Source of the DNA: Variimorphobacter saccharofermentans
GTDB taxonomy: Bacteria; Bacillota; Clostridia; Lachnospirales; Lachnospiraceae
Assembly (NCBI RefSeq): GCF_014174405.1
Contig: NZ_JACEGA010000001.1
Location: 1,455,001 to 1,519,000 of the forward strand
Length of the DNA: 64,000 nucleotides
Direction: 5' to 3'
The position numbers were made by a program, and so were the translations under genes. Positions 28,192-37,311 of this stretch are shown here, piece after piece; the stretch's first letter is position 1, and each line of letters opens with the position of its first letter. The notes under the pieces are model-generated. The model was not told where the DNA came from, searched no databases, and saw only the letters and a program-made list of their open reading frames with translations.

Positions 28192-29544
28192 ATGAAGAAA
28201 ACAGCAGCATTTTTAAGCTTAGGCTGTAAGGTGAATTCCTATGAAACGGAAGCAATGCGCGGAATGTTTGAGTCAGCTGGCTATGATATCGTAGATTTTA
28301 AGGAAAGAGCTGATGTCTATGTGATCAATACCTGCACCGTAACGAATATTGCTGATCGGAAATCCCGCCAGATGCTTCATCAGGCAAAGAAACGAAACCC
28401 GAATGCAGTCATAGCTGCTGTTGGGTGTTATGTTCAGGCTGCGGAAGAAGCATTACTGGAAGACAGTGCGGTAGACTTGGTAGTAGGTAATAATAAAAAG
28501 GCAGATATCGTTACTATGGTGGAACGGTGTCTGATAGGTAACGAGAAAGAAGAGCTCATCGTTGATATGGCTAAGGAGCAGGAATATGAAGCATTGCATG
28601 TCATTACCACGATGGAGAAAACCAGAGCTTTTATTAAGATACAGGACGGGTGTAACCGGTTTTGCTCCTATTGTATCATCCCTTACGTAAGAGGAAGGGT
28701 AAGGAGCAGAGATGAGGAGGATATACTGGCTGAGATTACACGATTAGCCGACAAAGGCTACAAGGAAATCGTACTTACAGGGATTCATCTTTCCTCTTAT
28801 GGAACGGACAGAAACAAGAAGGGTGATCATCATGAAATGCAGGATAGCTTCGAAGCTATGCCTTTAGCGACTCTGATTACCAGAATAGGTAAAATTGACG
28901 GAATAAAGCGTATTCGACTAGGCTCGCTGGAACCAAGAATCATCACCAGGGAGTTTTTAGAGGCGATTGCATCCGTAGAGCAATTCTGCCCTCATTTTCA
29001 TCTGTCCCTGCAAAGCGGCAGTGACGGTGTACTAAGGAGAATGAATCGAAAGTATTCTGCACAGGAGTATTATGACCGGGTTGTCATGATCAAAGAGTAC
29101 TTTGAGAACCCATCATTTACAACGGATGTAATTGTAGGCTTTCCCGGTGAGACGCAGGAAGAATTCGAAGAAACAAAACACTTTATACAGAAAGTGGAGT
29201 TTTCCCATATCCATGTTTTTAAGTATTCAAAAAGAGCTGGTACGAAAGCCGCAGATATGCCGAACCAGATAGCAGAAGAGATTAAAAACCAGAGAAGCAA
29301 TGAAATAATTATACTCTCTGAGATGATGGCAAAAGAATATAAACAGAGGTTTATGGGTAAAATAGAGAAAATTCTAATGGAAGAGCAAATGACTCTCGAT
29401 GGAATTAATTATCAGGTAGGACATAATGAACGCTATTTAAAGATTGCTGTAGCCTGTGAACAGGACCTATCAAATCAGCTGATAAATGGCAAAATAATTG
29501 GAACATTAAATGACGAAATCCTCCTTTGTGAAATAATTCATTGA
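28192..29544 (+). CDS. mtaB: tRNA t6A37 methylthiotransferase MtaB
   Basis: A 450-residue radical-SAM methylthiotransferase. The N-terminal domain has LGCKVNSYETE, NTCTVT and GCYVQ cysteines for the auxiliary cluster; the radical-SAM cluster motif is CNRFCSYC; a TRAM-like region ends the chain. The GCKVNxYE signature separates MtaB from MiaB. It converts t6A37 to ms2t6A37 in tRNAs that read ANN codons. It stands at the head of the ireB-ruvX block, where alaS sits in Bacillus subtilis. Confidence 0.93.
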   Translation: MKKTAAFLSLGCKVNSYETEAMRGMFESAGYDIVDFKERADVYVINTCTVTNIADRKSRQMLHQAKKRNPNAVIAAVGCYVQAAEEALLEDSAVDLVVGNNKKADIVTMVERCLIGNEKEELIVDMAKEQEYEALHVITTMEKTRAFIKIQDGCNRFCSYCIIPYVRGRVRSRDEEDILAEITRLADKGYKEIVLTGIHLSSYGTDRNKKGDHHEMQDSFEAMPLATLITRIGKIDGIKRIRLGSLEPRIITREFLEAIASVEQFCPHFHLSLQSGSDGVLRRMNRKYSAQEYYDRVVMIKEYFENPSFTTDVIVGFPGETQEEFEETKHFIQKVEFSHIHVFKYSKRAGTKAADMPNQIAEEIKNQRSNEIIILSEMMAKEYKQRFMGKIEKILMEEQMTLDGINYQVGHNERYLKIAVACEQDLSNQLINGKIIGTLNDEILLCEIIH

Positions 29545-29640
29545 ATTTTTTGGTTAAATATATTAATATAGTAGATAACATGATTGAACTCGGAAGGTAG
29601 AGTATGACTACCTGACTTTATAGAAGAGGAAGTGAAATCG

Positions 29641-29919
29641 ATGCAAAAAATAAACAATACTCAATACTTTAAAGTACAGAAGGAAACGGAAGTAGTAGTA
29701 AGTGAGATCATTCGAATCGTATATTCGGCGTTAACGGAAAAAGGATATAATCCTGTTAATCAGATTGTTGGCTATGTAATGAGTGGAGATCCAACCTACA
29801 TAACGAGCCATAAGGGCGCTCGAAGCTTGATTATGAAGGTAGAACGTGATGAGATTATTGAAGAATTGTTACGTTTTTACATTGACAAGAATATCAATCA
29901 GAATAGTTCAAAACCGTAG
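29641..29919 (+). CDS. ireB: IreB family regulatory phosphoprotein (UPF0297)
   Basis: A 92-residue protein with the family core [26 protein letters not shown] and [14 protein letters not shown]. In enterococci IreB is phosphorylated by the kinase IreK and controls cephalosporin resistance. The ATG 29641 has AGAGGAAGTG at good spacing; a GTG at 29632 would sit on the ribosome site. The order ireB-ruvX-yrzB matches other Firmicutes. Confidence 0.92.
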   Translation: MQKINNTQYFKVQKETEVVVSEIIRIVYSALTEKGYNPVNQIVGYVMSGDPTYITSHKGARSLIMKVERDEIIEELLRFYIDKNINQNSSKP

Positions 29920-29932
29920 ACAGGAGTAATTA

Positions 29933-30388
29933 ATGAAACGAATCATTGGGCTAGATTATGGCTCTGTAACAGTTGGAGTAGCAATCAGTGATCCATTGCT
30001 GCTGACTGCCCAGGGTATCGAGGTCATCCGTAGAAAACAAGAAAATAAGCTTCGGCAGACATTAGCAAGGATCGAAGAGCTGATTGCCGAATATGATGTT
30101 GATACCATTGTCCTCGGGTATCCGAAGCATTTGAATAATACCATTGGTGAACGGGCTTCTAAATCAGAAGAGTTTGCAGAAAAACTGCGGAAAAGAACCG
30201 GACTTGAAGTTATATTATGGGATGAACGGTTAACAACCGTTGCAGCACATCAGGTGTTGGACCAGACAGGGATGGACGATAAGGAAAAGTCAAGAGTTGT
30301 GGATAAACTTGCGGCGGTATTAATACTTCAAGGATATTTGGATAAATTGAATTATATGAAGAAAGATGAGAATAGGGAGATCGAATGA
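29933..30388 (+). CDS. ruvX: Putative pre-16S rRNA nuclease / Holliday junction resolvase RuvX (YqgF)
   Basis: A 151-residue RNase H-fold protein: [15 protein letters not shown] with the first catalytic Asp, LGYPKHLN, and WDERLTT with the third acidic site. It is thought to process the 16S rRNA 5' end or resolve recombination junctions. Starts 13 bp after ireB and overlaps the next gene by 4 bp. Confidence 0.93.
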   Translation: MKRIIGLDYGSVTVGVAISDPLLLTAQGIEVIRRKQENKLRQTLARIEELIAEYDVDTIVLGYPKHLNNTIGERASKSEEFAEKLRKRTGLEVILWDERLTTVAAHQVLDQTGMDDKEKSRVVDKLAAVLILQGYLDKLNYMKKDENREIE

Positions 30389-30645
30389 ATAACAAACCGG
30401 ATGAGATAACGTTTATCACTGAAGAAGGGGAAGAAGTATTATTTCGTGTATTAGAACAAACCAGGCTGGGTGGAATTGATTATTTGCTGGTTAGTACGGA
30501 AGTAGAGGATGAAGCACTCATTTTAAAGGATATCTCTCAGGCAACCGATGAGGAAGCAATCTATAATATTGTGGATGATGATAAGGAACTGGAATTAGTT
30601 GCCGGGATATTCAACGAATTATTAGATGATATTGAACTAGATTAA
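30385..30645 (+). CDS. DUF1292 family protein (YrzB-like)
   Basis: An 86-residue acidic protein with the DUF1292 core: [23 protein letters not shown], and a C-terminal [14 protein letters not shown]. Its ATG overlaps the ruvX stop. The family always lies in this operon, but its function is unknown. A stem TTAATCTTC/GAAGATTAA (30649-30675) follows without a T-run. Confidence 0.9.
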   Translation: MNNKPDEITFITEEGEEVLFRVLEQTRLGGIDYLLVSTEVEDEALILKDISQATDEEAIYNIVDDDKELELVAGIFNELLDDIELD

Positions 30646-30784
30646 CAATTAATCTTCATTTTGTAAGAAGATTAAGCAGATATTATATAAAACAATATAT
30701 GAATAACAATATATAAAACTATTAATATTGAAAGATTTTTATTAATTGCATAGATATCGAATTAGATAGAAAATAGGTGATTAT

Positions 30785-31243
30785 ATGCCTGATGGTAAGG
30801 AACAGTTCAAGCTGTTGCTGAAACAAAATGGTTTGAAAGTAACAACACAGAGAATCGCAATACTGGAAGTGTTGGATAGTAGACCCGGCATCCACTTAAC
30901 TGCCGAGGAAATTTATGATTGTGTTAAAAAAAAATATCCTGAGATCGGAATAGCTACTGTATATCGAACAATACAGATGTTATCAGAGCTTAACCTAATA
31001 GATAAATTAAATTTGGATGATGGATATGTACGTTATGAGATCAGTAAGAAAGGCACGGAGGATACCTGCCACCATCACCATCATTTAATATGTCTTGACT
31101 GTGGAAGAATCTATGCGTTTCAGGATGATTTGTTGGAGACGCTGGAAGAACGGATTAAGGAGACTATGGGGTTTACCGTCAGTGACCATGAGGTAAAGCT
31201 ATACGGTCATTGCCAAGAATGCAGGGATAAGCAATTCTATTAA
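30785..31243 (+). CDS. Fur family transcriptional regulator (PerR/Fur-like)
   Basis: A 152-residue Fur-type regulator: winged helix with TTQRIAILEVL and IGIATVYRTIQML, then the metal-binding stretch CHHHHHLICLDCG and a second Cys pair CQECRD that form the structural zinc site. It represses metal uptake or peroxide-stress genes. The 5-His run does not separate Fur from PerR. The AT-rich leader (30646-30784) may contain an autoregulatory site but none is clear. Confidence 0.9.
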   Translation: MPDGKEQFKLLLKQNGLKVTTQRIAILEVLDSRPGIHLTAEEIYDCVKKKYPEIGIATVYRTIQMLSELNLIDKLNLDDGYVRYEISKKGTEDTCHHHHHLICLDCGRIYAFQDDLLETLEERIKETMGFTVSDHEVKLYGHCQECRDKQFY

Positions 31244-31319
31244 TTCTAATTCATATTATGCACTTAATAATGGGAAATAACGTTATAACTTACATAATAA
31301 CCATTGGAGGTGCAATTAT

Positions 31320-33008
31320 TTGAAAGAAAAAGAAAAAAACAATAAGAAACAAACAGACATAAAAGGTGTTAAGATTATTCCCCTAGGCGGATTAGAACAG
31401 ATTGGTATGAATATCACAGCAATTGAGTACGAGGACAGCATTATTGTCATTGATTGTGGTCTATCCTTTCCAGAAGACGAGATGCTGGGGATTGATTTAG
31501 TAATACCGGATGTTACCTACTTAAAAGAAAACATTGATAAGGTAAAAGGATTTATTATTACACATGGACATGAAGATCATATTGGATCTTTGCCCTATGT
31601 ACTTAGGGATATCAATGTACCCATATATGCAACAAGGCTTACGATAGGAATTATTGAGAATAAATTAAAAGAGCATAATCTGCTGAAAAATACCAAGAGA
31701 AAGGTTATCAAATACGGACAGTCTATTAATCTTGGATGCTTCCGTATCGAATTCATTCGTGCTAATCATAGTATTGCGGATGCTGCGATGCTGGCAATCT
31801 ATACACCAGCGGGCATCATATTCCATACTGGAGATTTCAAGGTGGATTATACGCCGGTATTCGGTGAACCCATTGATTTACAACGAATTGGGGAAATCGG
31901 TAAGAAGGGTGTAATGGCATTGTTATGTGATAGTACCAATGTAGAGAGACCTGGATATACCATGTCAGAAAGCACGGTAGGAAAAACCTTTGACAGCATA
32001 TTTACAGATTATGTAAAACAGAGAATTATCGTAGCAACCTTTGCTTCGAATGTCGATCGCGTTCAGCAGATTATCAACTCTGCAGCCAAGTTCGGCAGAA
32101 AGATCGTCATAGAAGGACGAAGTATGGTTAATATCATGACCACAGCGATGGAGCTTGGTTATATCAAAATGCCGGAAAATATGTTAATTGATATAGAGAT
32201 GATGAAGAACTATACGGATGATCAGTTGGTATTAATCACCACTGGTAGTCAGGGAGAATCCATGGCTGCTTTATCACGTATGGCAGCATCCATTCATAAA
32301 AAGGTTACAATCAAGCCGGGAGATGTGGTTATATTAAGCTCCACACCAATTCCGGGTAATGAAAAAGCGGTATCTAAGGTTATCAATGATCTTTCCATGA
32401 AAGGGGCCAAGGTAATCTATCAGGATACACACGTATCCGGGCATGCATGCCAGGAAGAGATTAAGCTGATTTATACATTGCTTAAGCCCAAATATGCAGT
32501 TCCGGTACATGGCGAATACAAGCATTTGATACGTCATGCAGAATTAGCACAGACACTTGGTATTCCGAAGGAGAATATATTCTTATTATCATCCGGTGAT
32601 GTACTGACATTATCCGATGAGAAGGCAGCGATCACTGGAGAGGTACCGGCTCAGGGTATCTTAGTAGATGGTCTTGGTGTTGGTGACGTAGGTAATATTG
32701 TACTTCGTGACAGACAGCTGTTATCAGAGAATGGATTAATAATCGTAGTGGTATCGTTAGAGAGATATAGTAACCAAGTACTGGCTGGTCCAGATATTGT
32801 ATCCCGTGGCTTTGTATACGTAAGGGAGTCAGAGAACCTTATGGAGGAAGCAAGGGATGTTGTAGAGAAAGCATTAGAAAAGTGTCTGAGTCGCAATAAT
32901 ACAGACTGGGGCAAGATGAAGACTGAGATAAAAGATTCGCTGAATGATTTCATTTGGAAGAAAACAAAGAGAAACCCGATGATTTTACCGATCATTATGG
33001 AAGTATAA
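31320..33008 (+). CDS. Ribonuclease J
   Basis: A 562-residue metallo-beta-lactamase/beta-CASP RNase. HGHEDHIGSLPY carries the two zinc sites; further landmarks are LCDSTNVERPGYTMSE, VATFASNVDRVQQI and HVSGHACQEE. RNase J does 5'-3' exonuclease and endonuclease mRNA decay and rRNA maturation. Start is TTG at 31320 behind TTGGAGGTG. Whether it is the J1 or J2 type cannot be settled here. Confidence 0.94.
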   Translation: MKEKEKNNKKQTDIKGVKIIPLGGLEQIGMNITAIEYEDSIIVIDCGLSFPEDEMLGIDLVIPDVTYLKENIDKVKGFIITHGHEDHIGSLPYVLRDINVPIYATRLTIGIIENKLKEHNLLKNTKRKVIKYGQSINLGCFRIEFIRANHSIADAAMLAIYTPAGIIFHTGDFKVDYTPVFGEPIDLQRIGEIGKKGVMALLCDSTNVERPGYTMSESTVGKTFDSIFTDYVKQRIIVATFASNVDRVQQIINSAAKFGRKIVIEGRSMVNIMTTAMELGYIKMPENMLIDIEMMKNYTDDQLVLITTGSQGESMAALSRMAASIHKKVTIKPGDVVILSSTPIPGNEKAVSKVINDLSMKGAKVIYQDTHVSGHACQEEIKLIYTLLKPKYAVPVHGEYKHLIRHAELAQTLGIPKENIFLLSSGDVLTLSDEKAAITGEVPAQGILVDGLGVGDVGNIVLRDRQLLSENGLIIVVVSLERYSNQVLAGPDIVSRGFVYVRESENLMEEARDVVEKALEKCLSRNNTDWGKMKTEIKDSLNDFIWKKTKRNPMILPIIMEV

Positions 33009-33085
33009 GCTATGCACAGCAGATGTGTAATGGTGCATGTGTTACTTTAGGAAATATCGAATAAGAAAGTTAGAGGGGCGAACAA

Positions 33086-33646
33086 ATGGCTACGAAGTCC
33101 ACAACAGTAAGGTTAACATTGAAAATTACTAGTTTTATCGTTAAGGTACTACTCAATGCTATTTTCTATATCTTAGTAGTAATTGCGGTAATTAATCTGA
33201 GTAAGGAAGCGTATAAGTTTACTTATCAGCTATATGGTCCGGATCCGGTAGAACCGGCACCCGGCAGAGAGATTATTATTCAGATTAATAAGGGCGAATC
33301 TACTATGGACATCGCAAGCAAGCTAGAGCTAAATCGCGCCATCAAGAACAAATATTCCTTCTATCTGAAAGCAAGGCTTGAAAATAAGTCAATTATGCCG
33401 GGAACTTATCAGATTAATAACTCAATGACGTATGGAGAAATTCTGGCGATCATCACAGACTACTCCGCTTCACTTGTCAAGGAGGAGGCAGAAGCCACCG
33501 AAGAGGATACGAAGGCTAACGAGAATACGGAAGCTGAGACAAGTACGAAAGAGGAGAAGGATAAGGAAAAGGATACAAAGAAGGATACGAAAAAAGATAA
33601 GGATAAGAAGTCGGACAAGAAAAAGGAAGCGGATAAGACAGAATAG
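33086..33646 (+). CDS. Shortened MltG/YceG-like membrane protein with Lys/Glu tail
   Basis: One membrane helix (about 15-40), then a LysM-like segment (IIIQINKGESTMDIASKLELNRAI, PGTYQINNSMTYGEILAII) as at the N-terminal end of the YceG/MltG family. The catalytic transglycosylase part is missing; instead a low-complexity tail of KD/KE repeats (about residues 130-186) ends the chain. It is in the yrrL position before trmR and trhP. It may bind but not cut glycan strands. The missing catalytic half is read directly from the length. Confidence 0.75.
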   Translation: MATKSTTVRLTLKITSFIVKVLLNAIFYILVVIAVINLSKEAYKFTYQLYGPDPVEPAPGREIIIQINKGESTMDIASKLELNRAIKNKYSFYLKARLENKSIMPGTYQINNSMTYGEILAIITDYSASLVKEEAEATEEDTKANENTEAETSTKEEKDKEKDTKKDTKKDKDKKSDKKKEADKTE

Positions 33647-33661
33647 AAAGGCTTGTGCCAT

Positions 33662-34318
33662 ATGATAGTAAATGAAAGAATTGTAGCCTATATTAATTCA
33701 CTTCAGGTAGAAATAAAACCGGAGCTTCTTTCCCTTGAAAAAGAAGCGCTAGAACGTCATGTACCAATTATTAAGAAAGAAACACAGGGCTTATTAAAGT
33801 TTTTACTGTGTTTACAGCAACCAAAACGAATTCTTGAGGTCGGAACTGCCATTGGCTTTTCCGCCCTCTTTATGAGTGAATATACCGGTGATGACAGTAA
33901 AATAACAACGATTGAGAAAGTACCGATGCGAATTGTTGATGCAGAGAAGAATTTCTCGAATGAGGTATTTTCTCATAAGGATAAGATAACCTTAATAAAG
34001 GGAGAAGCGCTAAAGGCATTAAAGGACCTGGCTTCTGAGGAGCAGCACTACGATTTTATATTTCTGGATGCTGCGAAAGCACAGTATATGAGCTTTCTTC
34101 CTGAGCTAATGAAAATGCTATCTACGAATGGAATACTTGTAACAGATAATGTTCTGCAGGATGGAACAGTAACAAATTCCCGTTATAGCATAACTAGGAG
34201 GGACCGAACAATTCATACCAGAATGCGAGAGTATCTCTATACGATAACTCATATGGAGGAATTGGAGACGGTTATATTACCGGTTGGTGATGGTGTTGCG
34301 GTCAGCTTCCGTAAATAG
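33662..34318 (+). CDS. trmR: tRNA 5-hydroxyuridine methyltransferase TrmR (O-methyltransferase)
   Basis: A 218-residue class I SAM methyltransferase of the COMT type: ILEVGTAIGFSALFMSEY binds SAM, FIFLDAAKAQY gives the metal-binding Asp, and NVLQDGTV the next. In B. subtilis TrmR (YrrM) methylates ho5U34 to mo5U34. The call relies on the gene order MltG-like, this gene, U32 protein, as in yrrL-yrrM-yrrN/O. ATG 33662 is used since the earlier TTG lies on the ribosome site. Confidence 0.85.
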   Translation: MIVNERIVAYINSLQVEIKPELLSLEKEALERHVPIIKKETQGLLKFLLCLQQPKRILEVGTAIGFSALFMSEYTGDDSKITTIEKVPMRIVDAEKNFSNEVFSHKDKITLIKGEALKALKDLASEEQHYDFIFLDAAKAQYMSFLPELMKMLSTNGILVTDNVLQDGTVTNSRYSITRRDRTIHTRMREYLYTITHMEELETVILPVGDGVAVSFRK

Positions 34319-34432
34319 GTACTAAAGGAAAAGAGCTGTTGCATAATGAGTCATACTCCCTGCCAATCATTATGCAGCAGCCCCCATATAATATCGCAAG
34401 AGAAGGGTTCTTGCGTAGAAATGTAGGTGTCT

Positions 34433-35677
34433 ATGTTAAGTGAGATAAAAAAGCCGGAGCTATTAATTCCGGGTGGTAATCTGGAAACATTAAAAACTGC
34501 TGTAATATATGGTGCAGATGCAGTATATATTGGTGGTGATCTGTATGGATTACGGGCGAAAGCAAAAAACTTCTCCATGGAGGAAATGAAAGAAGGAATT
34601 GCATTTGCACATAGCTATGGCAAGAAGGTATATGTTACCGCCAATATAACAGCCCATAATCAGGACTTGGAAGGTATCAGAAGATATTTCAGGGAATTAT
34701 ACGCATTTGGAGAAGATCGTCCGGACGCACTGATTATATCTGACCCGGGAGTGTTCAGTATTGCCAGGGAAGAGGTACCGGAGATTGATATACACATCAG
34801 TACACAGGCGAACAATACGAATTATGAAACCTATCGGTTTTGGAATAAGCTCGGGGCGACCAGAGTAGTATCTGCAAGAGAACTTTCCTTAGAGGAGCTG
34901 ACCGTTCTTCGATCAAAAATTCCGGCTGAGATGGAAATAGAGACCTTTGTTCACGGCGCAATGTGTATCGCATATTCTGGTAGATGTCTTCTAAGTAATT
35001 ATTTTACCGGAAGAGATGCGAATCTGGGAGCCTGTACGCATTCCTGCCGTTGGAGATATCATATTGTGGAGGAGACCAGACCCGGAGAATATCTGCCCAT
35101 TGAAGAAAATGAACGGGGAACCTATATTTTTAACTCAAAGGATCTGTGCATGATTGAATATATACCGGAACTTGTTAAGGCTGGAATTGACAGCTTTAAG
35201 ATAGAGGGAAGAATGAAGACAGCACTCTATGTAGCTACGGTTGCAAGAACCTACCGTCTGGCTATTGATGAATATTTCGAGGATCCGGTGATATATGAAG
35301 AGCATAAACCATTCTATATGGAGGAAATTCGTAAAGGAGTCAACAGACAGTTCACCACGGGATTTTTCTTCGGAAAACCTACTCATGAGGATCAGATTTA
35401 TGACCATAATACGTATGAGAAAGCCTATACCTATCTGGGTACCATATCCGGAGAGAAGGATGGTTATTATGAACTGGAGCAAAAGAACAAGTTCTGTGTA
35501 GGAGATGTCGTAGAAATAATTAAACCCGATGGTTCCACCATCGAAACAAACGTAAAAAGAATTCTGGATGATCAGGGAAATGATATGGAAAGCTGTCCGC
35601 ATCCACTACAGATTATTTATGTTGATTTCGGAACCAAATTAGATAAATTCGATATAATAAGACGGAGGGAGGAATAA
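34433..35677 (+). CDS. trhP: Peptidase U32 family tRNA hydroxylation protein TrhP
   Basis: A 414-residue U32 protein: ELLIPGGNLETLKTAVIYGADAVYIGG at the start, and the family signature FVHGAMCIAYSGRCLLS followed by ACTHSCRW, whose cysteines hold an iron-sulfur cluster. TrhP works with prephenate in making ho5U34 in tRNA, the substrate of TrmR, encoded next to it. B. subtilis has two U32 genes here; only one is present. ATG 34433 preferred over GTG 34427. Confidence 0.85.
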   Translation: MLSEIKKPELLIPGGNLETLKTAVIYGADAVYIGGDLYGLRAKAKNFSMEEMKEGIAFAHSYGKKVYVTANITAHNQDLEGIRRYFRELYAFGEDRPDALIISDPGVFSIAREEVPEIDIHISTQANNTNYETYRFWNKLGATRVVSARELSLEELTVLRSKIPAEMEIETFVHGAMCIAYSGRCLLSNYFTGRDANLGACTHSCRWRYHIVEETRPGEYLPIEENERGTYIFNSKDLCMIEYIPELVKAGIDSFKIEGRMKTALYVATVARTYRLAIDEYFEDPVIYEEHKPFYMEEIRKGVNRQFTTGFFFGKPTHEDQIYDHNTYEKAYTYLGTISGEKDGYYELEQKNKFCVGDVVEIIKPDGSTIETNVKRILDDQGNDMESCPHPLQIIYVDFGTKLDKFDIIRRREE

Positions 35678-35697
35678 TCTCTCCGTTCTTCTTATTC
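35662..35697 (+). terminator. Possible terminator of the trmR-trhP operon
   Basis: ACGGAG (35662-35667) pairs with CTCCGT (35681-35686), with TTCTTCTTATT after it. The stem starts inside the trhP coding region. A second hairpin follows at 35700. Confidence 0.5.
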
Positions 35698-35699
35698 TT

Positions 35700-35741
35700 A
35701 AAGATAGAAAGTTCGCAAAGTGTACGTACTATCTTTTATCC
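35700..35741 (+). terminator. Second hairpin between trhP and sigK
   Basis: AAAGATAG (35700-35707) pairs with CTATCTTT, with TTTTATCCGTTTTT beyond it. It probably adds to termination before the sporulation gene. Confidence 0.5.
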
Positions 35742-35897
35742 GTTTTTATCGAATCAATAAGGATAAGAAGTCCTTTTTTCGAATTTAAAGAAAATAGAGA
35801 AGTCCTTCTGTCCTTTTTTAAGAAGGATAGGCACTTTATGTCAATAATAAACATAAGATAATAACGAAACATTTAAGCATTGAGGGTGCTTATTTTC

Positions 35898-36521
35898 GTG
35901 AAGTCGTTTCCTAAGCCGTTAAGCACCAAGGAAGAAACGGACTATCTGCGAAGATGTAAAGAAGGCGACAAGGAAGCAAGAGACAAATTAATTGAACATA
36001 ACCTGAGGCTGGTAGCGCACATAGTGAAAAAGTATAATATGATTGATAAAGAAACAGATGATTTGATTTCGATTGGAACGATTGGACTGATTAAGGCGAT
36101 TGATACCTTTGATGATGAGAAAGGAATTCGCTTAGCAACATATGCCTCCCGTTGTATTGATAATGAGCTTTTGATGATGCTCAGAAGTGGAAAACGTTTA
36201 GCCAAGGAAGTATATCTGTACGATCCGATTGGGTCTGACCGGGAAGGCAATGAAATCAATCTGTTGGATATCATTGAGGAAGCAGAAATTGATATTGTTG
36301 AGAGTATTGTGCTGGAAGATGATATTAAAAAACTGTATCACATAATCGGTAAGGTGTTAACTGATAGAGAACGCGAAATAATCTGCTTACGTTACGGTTT
36401 AAGCAATAGGAAGGAAGTCACACAACGCGAGATCGCAGGTATGTTAGGTATTTCAAGAAGCTATGTCAGCCGTATAGAGAAAAAAGCTCTAAAAAAACTA
36501 CGGGAATGTTTTGAAGGATAA
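35898..36521 (+). CDS. sigK: RNA polymerase sporulation sigma factor SigK
   Basis: A 207-residue sigma-70 factor. The N-terminus SFPKPLS followed by EARDKLIEHNLRLVAHIVKKY (region 2.1) and DDLISIGTIGLIKAID (2.3) is typical of SigK/SigE; region 4 has VTQREIAGMLGISRSYVSRIEKKALKKL. The start is set at GTG 35898 behind GAGGGTG. No pro-sequence precedes SFPKPLS, unlike B. subtilis pro-SigK, and the gene is not split by a skin-type prophage. It indicates a spore former. Confidence 0.88.
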   Translation: MKSFPKPLSTKEETDYLRRCKEGDKEARDKLIEHNLRLVAHIVKKYNMIDKETDDLISIGTIGLIKAIDTFDDEKGIRLATYASRCIDNELLMMLRSGKRLAKEVYLYDPIGSDREGNEINLLDIIEEAEIDIVESIVLEDDIKKLYHIIGKVLTDREREIICLRYGLSNRKEVTQREIAGMLGISRSYVSRIEKKALKKLRECFEG

Positions 36522-36587
36522 GGTCATGTGCTAGTGACGAATCAAATGGATAGGAACTGTATAGGAATAGGATAGGAATGGGACAGG

Positions 36588-36677
36588 AGCAGGAACTATA
36601 TACTCCACGGAGCCGTTATCACTTAATTACACGATATAGAAGTGTGATAATACTCCACTATGGATATAGTTCCTGCT
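36588..36677. repeat. Inverted-repeat element beside an IS30 remnant
   Basis: A 14-bp perfect inverted repeat, AGCAGGAACTATAT (36588-36601) and ATATAGTTCCTGCT (36664-36677), brackets about 62 bp. A nested pair TTATCAC/GTGATAA (36616-36622, 36644-36650) and repeated TACTCCAC lie inside. The preceding stretch has three spaced ATAGGAA motifs. The form suggests a small palindromic mobile element (MITE-like) or the edge of an old insertion. Confidence 0.45.
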
Positions 36678-37008
36678 AAAAGAACCTGATCAGCTATCCG
36701 GACTGAAAACAAGAATATTCTACTGTGATGCAGGAAGGCCATACCAAAAGGGAGCCATTGAGGTAAATCATGAGTTGATACGAAGGATTCTCCCAAAGGG
36801 GACAAGCTTTGATCAACTGACACAAGAAGACATCAATCTTATGATGAATCACATCAATTCTTACAAAAGAAAGAAGCTGAATAATCGTAGCCCATACGAA
36901 ACGTTCAGCTTCTATCACGGAGAAGATGTTTTGCATAAACTTTTATGTGAACCAGGGATAAAAGTTGCATTTCGTTTACAAATATTTATTCTCACTTACA
37001 AAGATTGA
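36678..37008 (+). pseudogene. IS30 family transposase, C-terminal remnant
   Basis: The frame reads LKTRIFYCDAGRPYQKGAIE, then LIRRILPKGTSFDQLTQEDI and MMNHINSYKRKKLNNRSP, matching the end of the IS30 transposase catalytic domain. The PYETFSF segment follows and the tail after EDVLHKLL is unrelated. The DNA-binding domain and the first catalytic residues are missing, so the gene is dead. It lies between sigK and the Tad-like locus and adjoins the inverted-repeat element. Confidence 0.8.
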
Positions 37009-37184
37009 TATTTGACGTACAAAAATGTATCTCATTTTACTACTGACCAAAGCTATCTTAAAATATGCGAGTAAAAGTATTTAAAAATACAAAATCACCT
37101 AAAAATTAATATTAAAAGGTAGAATATGTTAAAAATAGACAAAAAATGAATAAAATTATGTGAATAATTTTGGAAATAAATAGG

Positions 37185-37213
37185 TTTACAAATTCTGCAT
37201 TTTAGATTATGAT
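37185..37213 (+). promoter_or_regulatory. Promoter of the Tad-like secretion locus
   Basis: TTTACA (37185-37190) and TATGAT (37208-37213) are spaced by 17 bp in a very AT-rich 300-bp gap. The leader of about 95 nt to the start codon holds no recognised riboswitch; a c-di-GMP riboswitch core is not seen. Confidence 0.7.
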
Positions 37214-37311
37214 ATAAACATCTCGAAAATATTCTAATGCATCTTAATATTATCTATTAGATAAGATCATCTCATCAAATCCATTTGATATGTAAGAAGG
37301 AGGTTAAGTAA

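Noticed and set aside
33470..33646. CRISPR-like or tandem DNA repeat in the Lys/Glu tail
   Set aside because: The repeats are short, irregular codon-level KD/KE repeats inside a coding frame; no spacers or fixed repeat unit exist, and no CRISPR array was seen anywhere in the window.
33432..33665. Arg-rich frames over the tail of the MltG-like gene
   Set aside because: They are out-of-frame readings of the Lys/Glu repeat DNA, so their strange composition is an artefact.
37009..37311. c-di-GMP riboswitch before the Tad-like operon
   Set aside because: The leader has no recognisable GEMM core; only a promoter and ribosome site are supported.
36522..37311. An active insertion sequence
   Set aside because: Only the last quarter of an IS30 transposase is left and no intact terminal inverted repeats of the IS are seen.
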